Assembly (NCBI GenBank): GCA_902627745.1 | Contig: CACOKG010000004.1 | Coordinates: 1 to 50,586, forward strand | DNA: 50,586 nucleotides | Reading direction: 5' to 3' | Source of the DNA: an uncultured Pelagibacteraceae bacterium | Lineage (GTDB): Bacteria; Pseudomonadota; Alphaproteobacteria; Pelagibacterales; Pelagibacteraceae | Part shown: positions 9,781-19,143 of the stretch, in pieces | How positions within the stretch are numbered: position 1 is the stretch's first letter | How the letters are laid out: each line of letters opens with the position of its first letter | Notes under the pieces: model-generated | Database searches by the model: none | Seen by the model: only the letters and a program-made list of their open reading frames with translations | Told to the model about the DNA's origin: nothing | Program-made: the position numbers and the translations under genes

Positions 9781-10566
9781 ATGATTGGCTTATTCTTAGG
9801 TGATACAGATTTTCCAAAAATTGTTCTCAAAAAGATAAAAAAATTAAAAAAGAAATACTTTATAATTGATTTTTCTAAAAATAATTTATTTGCAAAAGAA
9901 AAAAACTCTTACAGAATAAGCATTGGAAAATTTGGAAAAATTATAGATTTAATTAAAAAGCAAAAATCGAACAAAGTTCTTTTTGCAGGGAAAATTGCTA
10001 AACCAAAATTTTCTGCATTGAGATTAGATTTAAAAGGTATTTATTATATGCCAAGTATAATAAAAGCTGCCAAACTAGGTGATGCAGCTATAATAAAAGC
10101 CATAATAGAAATACTTAAAAATGAAAAAATTGAAGTTATAAGCTCAATCCATTTTAATTCTGAGTTAACTGCAAAAAAAGGCAACTATACAAATTCTAAA
10201 CCTTCTCGGGCAGATATTAAATCAATCAATCGAGGTATTAGACATTTAGCCAAGACCAATAGTCATGATCATATTCAAGCATTAATAGTAAAAGACAATA
10301 AGATGATAGCAAAAGAAGACAATAGAGGCACCAGAAAAATGATGTCTAAATTAAAGAAAAATTCAAATGGTATTTTAATCAAATTTCCTAAAAAAAAACA
10401 AGATTTGAGAATGGATTTACCAACAATTGGGATTCAAACTATAAAAGATTGTAAAAAGTATGGATTAAAAGGAATAGTTCTTAAATCTAAAAAAAATATC
10501 TTTTTAGATAAATCTAAAAGTATTGAATTTGCAAATAAAAATAAAATTTTTATTTTGATAAAATGA
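9781..10566 (+). CDS. lpxI: UDP-2,3-diacylglucosamine pyrophosphatase, LpxI type
   Basis: Hydrolyses UDP-2,3-diacylglucosamine to lipid X, the step carried out by LpxH in E. coli. The sequence fits the LpxI (formerly DUF1009) family: GKFGKIIDLIKK, VLFAGKIAKPKFSALRLDLKG, LGDAAIIKAIIEIL and the C-terminal KQDLRMDLPTIGIQTI region. Length 261 is usual. Its position between lpxA and lpxB matches the standard alphaproteobacterial arrangement, and it starts two bases after the lpxA stop and overlaps lpxB by four bases. Confidence 0.93.
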   Translation: MIGLFLGDTDFPKIVLKKIKKLKKKYFIIDFSKNNLFAKEKNSYRISIGKFGKIIDLIKKQKSNKVLFAGKIAKPKFSALRLDLKGIYYMPSIIKAAKLGDAAIIKAIIEILKNEKIEVISSIHFNSELTAKKGNYTNSKPSRADIKSINRGIRHLAKTNSHDHIQALIVKDNKMIAKEDNRGTRKMMSKLKKNSNGILIKFPKKKQDLRMDLPTIGIQTIKDCKKYGLKGIVLKSKKNIFLDKSKSIEFANKNKIFILIK

Positions 10567-11699
10567 AAAAAATATTTGTGCTTACAGGAGAACCTTCTGG
10601 AGATAAATTAGCTTCTACAGCAATTTCTAAACTTCAAAAAAATTATACAGATATTGAATATTTATCTGTAGGCGGGTCAAATTTAAAAAAAATAGGCATA
10701 GATTCTATCTTTGATTTGAAAGAAATAACTTATTTAGGCTTTACGAGTGTTTTATTAAATATTTTTAAAATTAAAAAAAGAATTAATCAAACAGTTAAAG
10801 AAATCTTAAAATTTAATCCAGATATTTTGTTTAGTGTTGATAGTCCAGATTTTACTTTAAGAGTTGCAGAAAAGGTTAAAAAAATTAATCCTCAAATTAA
10901 GACAATTCACTATGTAGCCCCACAAGTTTGGATTTGGAGAAAAGGAAGGGTAAAAAAAATTAAAAAATTTATTGATCATATTCTTTTATTATTTGATTTT
11001 GAAAAAAAATTTTTTAATGAAGAGAATATAAATAATACATTTGTAGGTCATCCGTTATTAGAAAATATCAAAAATAATAAAGCAGATATCAATAATTTTA
11101 TTTCTAATAATAAAAAGATAATCTCTATATTTCCAGGTAGTCGAAAATCAGAAACAAATGTTTTGTTACCAATATTAATTGATTTTATAAATATGATGAA
11201 CAAAAGAAATTCAAATTATAATTTTATTTTTCACGCTACTGTAGAGAACAAAAATGAAATCATTGAGTATATCAAAGATAAAGATTTGAATAATATTGAT
11301 GTAATTTCAGATGAAAATATGAAAAAGGAAATATTATCAAATTCAATTTTTGCAGTATGTAAGTCAGGAACAATATCTCTTCAAGTCTGTAATGCCAATG
11401 TTCCTTCAATAATTATTTATAAGTTAAATTTTATAAATTTTATGATCTTTAAATTATTGGTAAATGTTAAATTTGCAAATATCATCAATATAATTAATAA
11501 TAAAGAAGTCATTCCTGAGTTGTTGCAAAGTGAGTGTAATGCAAAAGAAATTTATAATTCTGTTTTATATATGCTTAAAAATCCAGAGATTGGAAAAAAA
11601 CAATTAGAACAATGCAATCAAACTTTAAAGGGAATTAGATCGAATTCTTCATCATCTAATGAAGTAGCCACAATCTTAAGAAATAGTCTTGTTGGATAA
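10563..11699 (+). CDS. lpxB: Lipid-A-disaccharide synthase
   Basis: Glycosyltransferase that joins lipid X to UDP-2,3-diacylglucosamine. The N-terminus carries TGEPSGDKL (residues 8-16); SVDSPDFTLRVAEK, HYVAPQVWIWRKGR, VGHPLLE and the nucleotide-binding FPGSRKSE follow, as in the GT19 family, then the donor-site CKSGTISLQ. Length 378 is normal. It is the last gene of the plus-strand cluster and its end overlaps the end of convergent gltX by 24 bases, with no hairpin terminator visible. Confidence 0.97.
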   Translation: MKKIFVLTGEPSGDKLASTAISKLQKNYTDIEYLSVGGSNLKKIGIDSIFDLKEITYLGFTSVLLNIFKIKKRINQTVKEILKFNPDILFSVDSPDFTLRVAEKVKKINPQIKTIHYVAPQVWIWRKGRVKKIKKFIDHILLLFDFEKKFFNEENINNTFVGHPLLENIKNNKADINNFISNNKKIISIFPGSRKSETNVLLPILIDFINMMNKRNSNYNFIFHATVENKNEIIEYIKDKDLNNIDVISDENMKKEILSNSIFAVCKSGTISLQVCNANVPSIIIYKLNFINFMIFKLLVNVKFANIINIINNKEVIPELLQSECNAKEIYNSVLYMLKNPEIGKKQLEQCNQTLKGIRSNSSSSNEVATILRNSLVG

Positions 11700-13076
11700 T
11701 CTTTTTTCAACCTCTTCTTTACCAAGAGATATAATTATATCATAAATACCAGGACCAAATTTTGACCCTGTTAAAGCCACTCTTAAGGGCTGACCAACAC
11801 CTTTAAAATTGGTGTTATTAGATTTTATTAGTTCCTGAACTATCGGCTCTAAATTTTCTCTTGTAAAGTTGCTTATTTCTTTAATATTATCTTTAAATTC
11901 AGAGATAATTTTTTGTGCATTAGCATCAATTAATTTTAGATCTTCTTTATTAAAGTTAATTTCATCATTAATAATATATTGGCTATTATTATATATATCC
12001 TCAAGTGTTTTAGCTTTATTTTTAAGAAAACTTAGAGATTTTTTAATTTTATCTTTCTTCTCCTCAACAATCTTATTTTTAAAAATTTCACAATAGTTAA
12101 TGAGTTGATTAAAAAGTTCGTTTTCATCAATACTCTTTATGTAGTGTTCATTCATAGATAGAATTCTACTAAAATCTAATTTTGATGGTGATTTTCCAAT
12201 ACCTTCAAGATTAAAATATTTTACACTTTCATCTAAAGTAAAAATTTCTTTATCTTCATATGACCAACCCAATCTTAAAAGATAATTTCTCAAAGCATCT
12301 GGCATAATACCTATTTTAGAATAGTCCTCTAGAGTTGATGCTTTATCTCTTTTTGATAGCTTTTTTCCCTCAATTGTATGAATTAATGGTATATGTGCAA
12401 ATGTTGGCAAAGCCCATTCCATTGCCTCATAAATTTGAATTTGTTTAAAAGTATTGATTTTATGATCATCACCTCTAATAATGTGTGTCATGTTCATCTG
12501 ATGATCATCAACAGTAGCAGATAAATTATAAGTTGGTGTGCCATCATTTCTTAAAATTATAAAATCTTCGATTGTATTATTTTCAATTTCTACATTTCCC
12601 TGAACTTTATCTTTAAATATTGATGTACCATCAATTTTACTTTTAAATCTAATTACTGGTTTTATGTCTTTAGGCGCTTCACTTTCATTTCTGTCTCTCC
12701 ATTTTCTATCATAAACGTATGGAATTTTTTTTTGCTTAGCTCTTTTTTTTTGGGCTTCAATTTCTTCAGTCGAGCAATAACATTTATAAGCACTACCTTT
12801 TTTTAATAGTTCATTTGCAACTTCTATATGATCATCAATTTTTTGAGATTGTATATATTCTCTTCCCTCATGATTGATACCTATCCATTGCAAAGATTTT
12901 ATAATTTGATTTTTGTATTCCTCTTTTGATCTTTCTTTATCTGTATCTTCTATCCTTAGATAAAAATTACCATTTTGGTTTTTTGAATATAACCAATTAA
13001 ATAAGGCTGTTCTCACCCCACCAATATGCAAAGGTCCAGTAGGTGACGGAGCAAATCTAGTTGCTACTTTTTTCAT
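11676..13076 (-). CDS. gltX: Glutamyl-tRNA synthetase
   Basis: Class I aminoacyl-tRNA synthetase charging tRNA-Glu (or a paralogue specialised for tRNA-Gln where transamidation is used). The N-terminal block FAPSPTGPLHIGGVRTALFNW holds the HIGH-type motif (HIGG), and KLSKRDKA is the KMSKS-type loop. Length 466 is typical. The start lies 23 bases downstream of the lexA stop on the same strand, so the two may be co-transcribed. Alphaproteobacteria frequently have two copies; only one lies in this window. Confidence 0.96.
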   Translation of the reverse strand: MKKVATRFAPSPTGPLHIGGVRTALFNWLYSKNQNGNFYLRIEDTDKERSKEEYKNQIIKSLQWIGINHEGREYIQSQKIDDHIEVANELLKKGSAYKCYCSTEEIEAQKKRAKQKKIPYVYDRKWRDRNESEAPKDIKPVIRFKSKIDGTSIFKDKVQGNVEIENNTIEDFIILRNDGTPTYNLSATVDDHQMNMTHIIRGDDHKINTFKQIQIYEAMEWALPTFAHIPLIHTIEGKKLSKRDKASTLEDYSKIGIMPDALRNYLLRLGWSYEDKEIFTLDESVKYFNLEGIGKSPSKLDFSRILSMNEHYIKSIDENELFNQLINYCEIFKNKIVEEKKDKIKKSLSFLKNKAKTLEDIYNNSQYIINDEINFNKEDLKLIDANAQKIISEFKDNIKEISNFTRENLEPIVQELIKSNNTNFKGVGQPLRVALTGSKFGPGIYDIIISLGKEEVEKRLSNKTIS

Positions 13077-13099
13077 TGAAAATGGTTTAGACTATTTTT

Positions 13100-13777
13100 T
13101 TAGAAGTTTCTATATAAAGATACTAAAACACCTTGAACTTTTACTCTATCAGGGCCAAAAATTTTGGTCTCATAGTTTTTATTAGCACTTTCCAATGCTA
13201 CTACTTTACCTTTTTTTCTAATCCTTTTAAGCATAGCTTCGTGTTCGTCAATTAAAGCCACCACTATTTTTCCATTATCAGCTGTATCGGTTCTTTTGAT
13301 GATGACTGTATCACCTTCATGAATTCCAGCTTCAATCATTGAATCTCCTTGAACTTTAAGACCAAAATAATCTCCATTTTTTTCTAAGTTATTTGGTAAT
13401 GGAATTCTAGAAACTTCATTTTGAATTGCTTCAACAGGTGTTCCAGCTGCTATTTTACCTAAAACTGGCACTTCTGCATCGTCGGATAAAGGTTTTTCTT
13501 CATCTAAACCTCCTTTAATAACACTTGGAGAGAAATTATTGTAAATATCATTAGCAGAAGCAGTCTCTGGTAATTTTATAACTTCCAAAGCTCTAGCTTT
13601 ATGAGCAAGCCTTTTAATGAAACCTCTTTCTTCTAAAGCACTAATTAATCTATGAATCCCAGATTTTGATTTAAGATTTAAAGACTCCTTCATCTCTTCA
13701 TAAGAAGGGGATACACCAGAGCTCCTCAACTTCTTGTTGATAAATAAAAGCAAGTTTTTTTGTTTTTTTGTTAGCAT
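13100..13777 (-). CDS. lexA: LexA repressor
   Basis: SOS-response repressor that self-cleaves when RecA is activated. The N-terminal winged helix-turn-helix (about residues 1-65) is followed by a linker and an S24 peptidase domain: cleavage site Ala111-Gly112 in KIAAGTP, nucleophile Ser146 in GDSMIEAG, and general base Lys184 in EAMLKRI. The 225-residue length and long linker are typical of alphaproteobacteria. A GTTC-N7-GTTC operator lies 25 bases before the start codon, so autoregulation is likely. It sits downstream of the trp genes on the same strand. Confidence 0.97.
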   Translation of the reverse strand: MLTKKQKNLLLFINKKLRSSGVSPSYEEMKESLNLKSKSGIHRLISALEERGFIKRLAHKARALEVIKLPETASANDIYNNFSPSVIKGGLDEEKPLSDDAEVPVLGKIAAGTPVEAIQNEVSRIPLPNNLEKNGDYFGLKVQGDSMIEAGIHEGDTVIIKRTDTADNGKIVVALIDEHEAMLKRIRKKGKVVALESANKNYETKIFGPDRVKVQGVLVSLYRNF

Positions 13778-13801
13778 AAGAACAAATATCGTACAAATAA
13801 T

Positions 13802-13816
13802 GTTCTATAAAAGTTC
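13802..13816. promoter_or_regulatory. LexA-binding SOS box upstream of lexA
   Basis: The plus strand reads GTTCTATAAAAGTTC, an exact match to the alphaproteobacterial direct-repeat SOS box GTTC-N7-GTTC. Read toward lexA it is GAAC-N7-GAAC, and a TATAAA (-10-like, 13817-13822 in complement) abuts it, so bound LexA would block RNA polymerase. Confidence 0.88.
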
Positions 13817-13865
13817 TTTATAATAAACAATAGTTAAAAAGTTAGGAAAATTGTGACTTTTTTGA

Positions 13866-14657
13866 CTATAAAACTGAAAAAATCGAATTATCGCTTAAAT
13901 TTTTTAAAAGTGATTCACCGATTAAAAAGGTTTTGATTGACGTTTTATTTGATAGTTCCAACAGTTCTTCTTTAGTTTTAATTCCACTTTCAGAAATCAA
14001 TGGGCCAGGGTGATTAACCAAAATATCGTGAATATCATAAGTTGTATTTATATCAGTTTTTAGAGTTTTTAAATTTCTATTGTTAATACCTAATAAAGCA
14101 TCTTTAAATCTAAGTGCTTGTTTAGCTTCATTAACAGTATGAACCTCTACAATAACTGACATATTTAATTTTAAAGCTTCTTCATATAATTCATCAGCCA
14201 ATTTATCCGAAACTCCAGCTAAAATAATTAAGATAGCATCGGCACCATAACTTTTAGCTAAAGGAATTTGAAATTTATCTATAAAAAAATCTTTACAAAG
14301 TATCGGTAAATTAACATCTCGTTTAATTTTACTAATATGTAGCAAGTTTCCTAAAAAAAAATCCTCCTCAGTTAAAACAGATAAACAGGTTGCATTATTT
14401 GATTTATATATATTAGCTATTTTTATAGGATCGTAATCTTTTATAATTATACCTGCAGAGGGACTTGCTTTTTTTATTTCAGCAATAATTGAGAATTTTT
14501 TATTTTCAATATTTTTTTTTATTGTATCTTTAAAATCAACGTATGAACTATTTTTTTTTATTAATTCTTCAAGTGTCTCAAGACTTATTTTTTTTTTAAT
14601 TTCTAAAATTTTTTCAATTTTATTATTTATTATTTTTTTAAGAACATTTTCAGTCAT
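13866..14657 (-). CDS. trpC: Indole-3-glycerol phosphate synthase
   Basis: Cyclises CdRP to indole-3-glycerol phosphate in tryptophan synthesis. TIM-barrel motifs are clear: FSIIAEIKKASPSAG near residue 54, LSVLTEEDFFLG, LPILCKDFFIDKFQI, LGINNRNLKT and ISESGIK. Length 263 is normal and there is no fused TrpF domain. It overlaps trpD by eight bases and is the last trp gene here; trpF, trpB and trpA are not in the window. Confidence 0.97.
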   Translation of the reverse strand: MTENVLKKIINNKIEKILEIKKKISLETLEELIKKNSSYVDFKDTIKKNIENKKFSIIAEIKKASPSAGIIIKDYDPIKIANIYKSNNATCLSVLTEEDFFLGNLLHISKIKRDVNLPILCKDFFIDKFQIPLAKSYGADAILIILAGVSDKLADELYEEALKLNMSVIVEVHTVNEAKQALRFKDALLGINNRNLKTLKTDINTTYDIHDILVNHPGPLISESGIKTKEELLELSNKTSIKTFLIGESLLKNLSDNSIFSVL

Positions 14658-15642
14658 TTTGAATTATCTGTAGTTGTTTAAATGTTTGACCTGATAAAAT
14701 ATGTTTTCTAGCATCATCATAAGCTTTATCGAAATTCTGATGAGTTTCATTAACAACTAATCCTGCTGCAGCATTTAAGCAAACCGCTTTAGAAAAATCA
14801 TTATCCTCACCTTTAAAAATTCTTATCATTTTATCTGCATTGAAAGCTGCATCATTACCGATGATATTTTCAAAGTTATCTGCATTGATATTTAACTTAT
14901 TAGGATCAATAATAATTTCAGAGATGACTCCATCTTTTAATTGAATTACATTAGTTTTATCATAAGGTGAAATTTCATCTAATCCGTCTTCACTATTGAC
15001 TATCCAAGCAAATTTTATATCTAAATTTTTTAAAGCATGAGCAAATATTTCTAATAGTTTTTTATCAAAAACACCAACAACTTGTCTTTTTACTAGAGCA
15101 GGGCTACTCAAAGGTCCAATCATATTGAATATAGTTCTTTTTCCAATTTTTTTTCTTGTAGGTCCAACAAATCTCATTGCACTGTGATAATTGGGTGCAA
15201 ACATGAATCCAAAATTATTATTATTAATTTGATTTTCAATATCTTTTGGCTCTAAATTTATTTTTATATTTAAAGCTTCTAAAACATCACCAGATCCGCA
15301 TTTTGAGGATACAGCTTTATTTCCATGTTTAGCTACTTTAACACCCATACTTGAAAGTAATAATGCTGAAGCTGTTGATATATTTAGTGTATTCATACCA
15401 TCTCCACCGGTTCCGCATGTATCAACACAGTTTTCCACATTAACTCTTTTAGACTTGTTTCTAAGCACAAAAACTCCACCAGCTATCTCATCAGAAGATT
15501 CACCTTTAGTTGATAAAAGTGTCAAAAAATCAAATATTTCTTGATCTTCTGCTTTACCTTCCATCAATAATTCAAAAGCAGCTTTACTTTCATCAAAAGT
15601 TAAATTTTCTTTTTTTTTAATTTTTTCGATGAATTGTTTCAT
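14650..15642 (-). CDS. trpD: Anthranilate phosphoribosyltransferase
   Basis: Transfers phosphoribose from PRPP to anthranilate. The glycine-rich CGTGGDGMNTLNIST stretch (PRPP and magnesium site), KHGNKAVSSKCGSGDVLEALN, and NMIGPLSSPALVKRQVVGVF are all present, and the length of 330 is usual. Its start overlaps the trpG stop by one base, linking it to the glutamine amidotransferase that feeds TrpE. Confidence 0.97.
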   Translation of the reverse strand: MKQFIEKIKKKENLTFDESKAAFELLMEGKAEDQEIFDFLTLLSTKGESSDEIAGGVFVLRNKSKRVNVENCVDTCGTGGDGMNTLNISTASALLLSSMGVKVAKHGNKAVSSKCGSGDVLEALNIKINLEPKDIENQINNNNFGFMFAPNYHSAMRFVGPTRKKIGKRTIFNMIGPLSSPALVKRQVVGVFDKKLLEIFAHALKNLDIKFAWIVNSEDGLDEISPYDKTNVIQLKDGVISEIIIDPNKLNINADNFENIIGNDAAFNADKMIRIFKGEDNDFSKAVCLNAAAGLVVNETHQNFDKAYDDARKHILSGQTFKQLQIIQND

Positions 15643-16217
15643 TAATCCTTAATTCTTATAAAATTTTTTAAGATTTTAATCCCTAATTTAGTTTTAATAC
15701 TTTCAGGGTGAAATTGCACTCCATGTATATGGTATTTCTTATGTTGTACTCCCATTATAAGTCCATCTTGAGTTTGAGCAGTAATTTCAAGATCCTTAGA
15801 TAATGATTTTTTATCAATAATTAAACTGTGATATCGAGTGGCTTCAAACGTTTTTGGCAGACTCTTTAAAATTCCTATTTTTTTTGAAAAAATCTTACTA
15901 GTTTTTCCATGCATTAGCTTTCTAGCTTGAACAATTTTTGAGCCAAATACTTGACCTATTATTTGATGACCCAAACACACTCCGAGTATTGGTATTTTTT
16001 TGTATAAAGATTTAACGATTTTAAGACAATTACCTGATTGATTAGGATTGCCAGGCCCAGGTGAAATTACGATCTTATGATATCTTTTTTTTAAAATTTC
16101 ATGAGATGTGATTTGATCATTTCTAATTACTTCAACATTCACTTTTAATGAAGATAAATAATGATAGAGATTAAAAGTAAAACTATCGTAATTATCAATT
16201 AAAATTATTTTTTTCAT
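15642..16217 (-). CDS. trpG: Anthranilate/aminodeoxychorismate synthase, glutamine amidotransferase subunit
   Basis: Supplies ammonia from glutamine to TrpE. This is a class I GATase with the oxyanion motif SPGPGNP, nucleophile Cys81 in GVCLGHQ, and the His170/Glu172 pair in QFHPES. Length 191 is normal. Position between trpE and trpD supports a tryptophan role, though such subunits often also serve PabB for folate synthesis. It overlaps trpE by four bases. Confidence 0.95.
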   Translation of the reverse strand: MKKIILIDNYDSFTFNLYHYLSSLKVNVEVIRNDQITSHEILKKRYHKIVISPGPGNPNQSGNCLKIVKSLYKKIPILGVCLGHQIIGQVFGSKIVQARKLMHGKTSKIFSKKIGILKSLPKTFEATRYHSLIIDKKSLSKDLEITAQTQDGLIMGVQHKKYHIHGVQFHPESIKTKLGIKILKNFIRIKD

Positions 16218-17674
16218 TTCAACGCGTTAATTAAAGCTTTTGCTTTATTTACAGTTTCTTCATATTCTTTTAATGGTTTGCTATCTGCAACAATCCCAGC
16301 TCCAGCTTGTACATAAAATCTGTTATTTTTTGCAACAGCTGTTCTTAAAGCAATACATGTATCAAATTCTCCATTTGCTGCGAAATACCCAATTCCGCCA
16401 GCATAAACTTTTCTTTTTGTGGTCTCTAGTTCATCGATAATTTCCATAGCTCTTATTTTGGGGGCTCCAGACACAGTTCCAGCTGGAAAACCTGCTAAAA
16501 GAGACTTGAATTTAGAAAATCTTTTATCATGTTTACCTATTACGTTCGAAACTATATGCATTACATGCGAATACCTTTCAATTATAAAACTTTCAGTTAC
16601 TTTGATAGAATTAGTTTTAGATACCTTTCCAGCATCATTTCTTCCAAGATCTAACAACATTAGATGTTCAGAAAGTTCTTTTTTATCTTTAAGTAAATCT
16701 TTCTCATAAAAACGATCCTCTTTAATTGTTTTTCCTCGAGGTCTTGTTCCAGCAATAGGTCTTACAGTTATTTCGCCATCTCTTAACCTTACTAATATTT
16801 CGGGGCTTGCACCTATTATTTGAAAATCAGTAAAATTAAAAAAAAACATAAATGGAGATGGGTTAGTTATTCTCAATTTTTTATAAATATCGATAGGTTT
16901 TTTTGTCAATTTAGTTTCAAAACGCTGACTTAGAACGACTTGAAATATATCGCCTAATTTAATGTATTTTTTTGCCTTATTAACTATAGATAAAAATTTA
17001 TTTTTAGAAGTATTTGAATTAATTAAAATCTTTTTTGATTTTCGATTTATTTCATTATCTATTTTTTGAACAGATGATTGCAAAGAAAGTTTGAAAAGTT
17101 CAGATTGGATATCTTTATATTTATCTTTATAATTTGTAATTTTTTCATCTTTAAAAATATTGTTGATAAAGAATATTTCCTTTTTCAAATTGTCATGAAT
17201 AACAAGTGTTCTTGGACGTAATAATCTAACATCAGGTAATTTTAAGTCATCGTTACAACTATTTGGGATTTTTTCGATATATCTAATTGCATCGTATGAA
17301 AAATATCCTGAAATTAAGGAACAAATTTTCGGTAATTTATTAGGCGTTTTAAACTTAAAATCTTCAATTATTTTTTCAATTAAATATTTAGGTTTATCCT
17401 TTAACTTAATTTTTTTATTTTTTTTTATTAAATAAGAATAATTATTATTAAATTCCCAAATTTTATCAGGATTTTTTCCAAATATAGTATATCTGCCTCT
17501 AATCTTACCTTTTTCGACTGACTCAAATATAAAGCTATTTTTTTCAGTTAAAAAGTTATCAATTAAATTGATTATTTCTTTATCAGTCTTTACTTTTTTT
17601 GAAGTATAGATTATTTGATTTTCGTTGTTTCTGTGTCGAAACTTAAATTCTTTGAAGCTTCGATTAATTTTCAT
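16214..17674 (-). CDS. trpE: Anthranilate synthase component I
   Basis: Converts chorismate to anthranilate. The chorismate-binding domain shows GDIFQVVLSQRFE, IGASPEILVRL, PIAGTRPRGKT, LLDLGRNDAGKVS, FPAGTVSGAPKIRAMEIIDELE and the C-terminal GGIGYFAANGEFDTCIALRT and QAGAGIVADS blocks. At 486 residues it is a stand-alone subunit, not a TrpEG fusion. It overlaps the upstream ppiD-like gene by four bases. I see no leader peptide or attenuator for the trp genes, which seem to depend on transcription through the ppiD-like gene. Confidence 0.95.
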   Translation of the reverse strand: MKINRSFKEFKFRHRNNENQIIYTSKKVKTDKEIINLIDNFLTEKNSFIFESVEKGKIRGRYTIFGKNPDKIWEFNNNYSYLIKKNKKIKLKDKPKYLIEKIIEDFKFKTPNKLPKICSLISGYFSYDAIRYIEKIPNSCNDDLKLPDVRLLRPRTLVIHDNLKKEIFFINNIFKDEKITNYKDKYKDIQSELFKLSLQSSVQKIDNEINRKSKKILINSNTSKNKFLSIVNKAKKYIKLGDIFQVVLSQRFETKLTKKPIDIYKKLRITNPSPFMFFFNFTDFQIIGASPEILVRLRDGEITVRPIAGTRPRGKTIKEDRFYEKDLLKDKKELSEHLMLLDLGRNDAGKVSKTNSIKVTESFIIERYSHVMHIVSNVIGKHDKRFSKFKSLLAGFPAGTVSGAPKIRAMEIIDELETTKRKVYAGGIGYFAANGEFDTCIALRTAVAKNNRFYVQAGAGIVADSKPLKEYEETVNKAKALINALK

Positions 17675-19089
17675 TTAAAATAGTTTTTAACCCGTTCAAT
17701 AGTTTGTTGATTTAAAGAAACATCATATTTATCGTTTAAAAATGTATCATAAGATTTTAATAATGAATTTTTGCTTTTAGAATTTTGTTTAACAACATAT
17801 TCTTTAAATTCCTCTTTATTTGTATCGATGATTTGTTTTTCAAATTTTTTGACTTTTGCTAAATAAATGTTGTTATTTTCATCGTTTATTAAAGTAAATG
17901 ATTTCTCAGGTAAGCTATATAAGACTTCAACAGCATTGATATCAAATTTTTTATTATCTCGCACAGAATTCAGTTTTATCATTTGAATTTTTTCTTTTCC
18001 CAATTCTAAAAAATTATTGTTATTAAATTTTTTATTAGTTATTTCATTTAGCAATTTTTGGTTATAGTCAAATTTATTTTTTTGAAAAACTAATTCAATT
18101 ACCTCTTGCTTAATTTGGTCATCATTCAAGTCTGGTTCCCTTTGTGAGATACTTTTGACATGATAAAGAATATAATCATTGCCGATTTCAAAAATATCAA
18201 ACTTATTATTTCTTAGCTCAAAAATTTTTTTTTCAATTTCGCTACTATCTGGTGAAAATTTAAAGTCTTTGATGTCAATTGATGTCAAATCAAAATTAGA
18301 TATTATTGTTTCAAAATCAAATTCATTTGAAATATCAATTTCTATTTGATCAATTTTATCAAAGAATGTTTGATTAAAATCATCAATTCCAATCAGATTT
18401 TTAGGATTTATTATGGAGTAACTAAAATCAAGATATTCTACTTTGAATTGATCTTTATTTTCAATTATAAATTTATTTAACTCTTCCTCAGTAATATTTT
18501 CTTTTTTTACATAGAAATCTTTTAAATCAATAAATTCTATCTCAAGTTTCTGACTTTCTTCTTCATAAAGTTTATTTATCATAAATTGTGGAGATGTTGT
18601 GCCAGCACCGATATAATCAAAGAGATTTTTTTGTAGTTCTCTCGTTTTTAATCTTTGCTCAAAACCTGGTGCAGATAAATTATTTTCTAGTAAAAATTTT
18701 TCATATTTAATTCTTTGAAAAATACCATCTTCATCTCGAAAATTTTTATTTTCTTTTATTTTCTTTAATAGGATAAGCTCAGAAATACTTAACTCAAAAT
18801 CTTTAATTTCTAGATCAAGTAATGTTGTAGAAACTAAACCAGAAAGAAGTTCTTCGATTATATTTTGGTCTAAGTTTTCTCTAATTGTTTTTTCAGGAAT
18901 TCCAGAACTATTTAAGTAATCAATAAATTCCTCAGTAGAAATACTTTTGTCATTAATCTTCACTACATTGTTTGTATTTCCACTGCTAAACATACCCCCC
19001 ATTCCCCAAAAAACAAATGGTAAGATAATTATACCAACAAAAACACCAGCAAGTTTTGTTTGTGCAAAATTTCTTAGACTACTAATCAT
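17671..19089 (-). CDS. ppiD: PpiD-like membrane-anchored periplasmic folding factor
   Basis: Probable inner-membrane chaperone of the SurA/PpiD group. The N-terminus MISSLRNFAQTKLAGVFVG leads into one membrane helix (about residues 13-34), followed by a SurA-N-like helical region (VVKINDKSISTEEFIDYLN, about residues 42-175) and a poorly conserved C-terminal half. At 472 residues it is shorter than the usual 600-630, and I cannot see a clear parvulin active-site signature, so isomerase activity is doubtful. It heads the trp run, an arrangement also seen in other alphaproteobacteria. The family call is firm; the symbol is tentative. Confidence 0.8.
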   Translation of the reverse strand: MISSLRNFAQTKLAGVFVGIIILPFVFWGMGGMFSSGNTNNVVKINDKSISTEEFIDYLNSSGIPEKTIRENLDQNIIEELLSGLVSTTLLDLEIKDFELSISELILLKKIKENKNFRDEDGIFQRIKYEKFLLENNLSAPGFEQRLKTRELQKNLFDYIGAGTTSPQFMINKLYEEESQKLEIEFIDLKDFYVKKENITEEELNKFIIENKDQFKVEYLDFSYSIINPKNLIGIDDFNQTFFDKIDQIEIDISNEFDFETIISNFDLTSIDIKDFKFSPDSSEIEKKIFELRNNKFDIFEIGNDYILYHVKSISQREPDLNDDQIKQEVIELVFQKNKFDYNQKLLNEITNKKFNNNNFLELGKEKIQMIKLNSVRDNKKFDINAVEVLYSLPEKSFTLINDENNNIYLAKVKKFEKQIIDTNKEEFKEYVVKQNSKSKNSLLKSYDTFLNDKYDVSLNQQTIERVKNYFK

Positions 19090-19143
19090 TACTATAAATT
19101 TATTGATCTATAAAAAGCAAACCTATAAATTAAAATACGTCTC

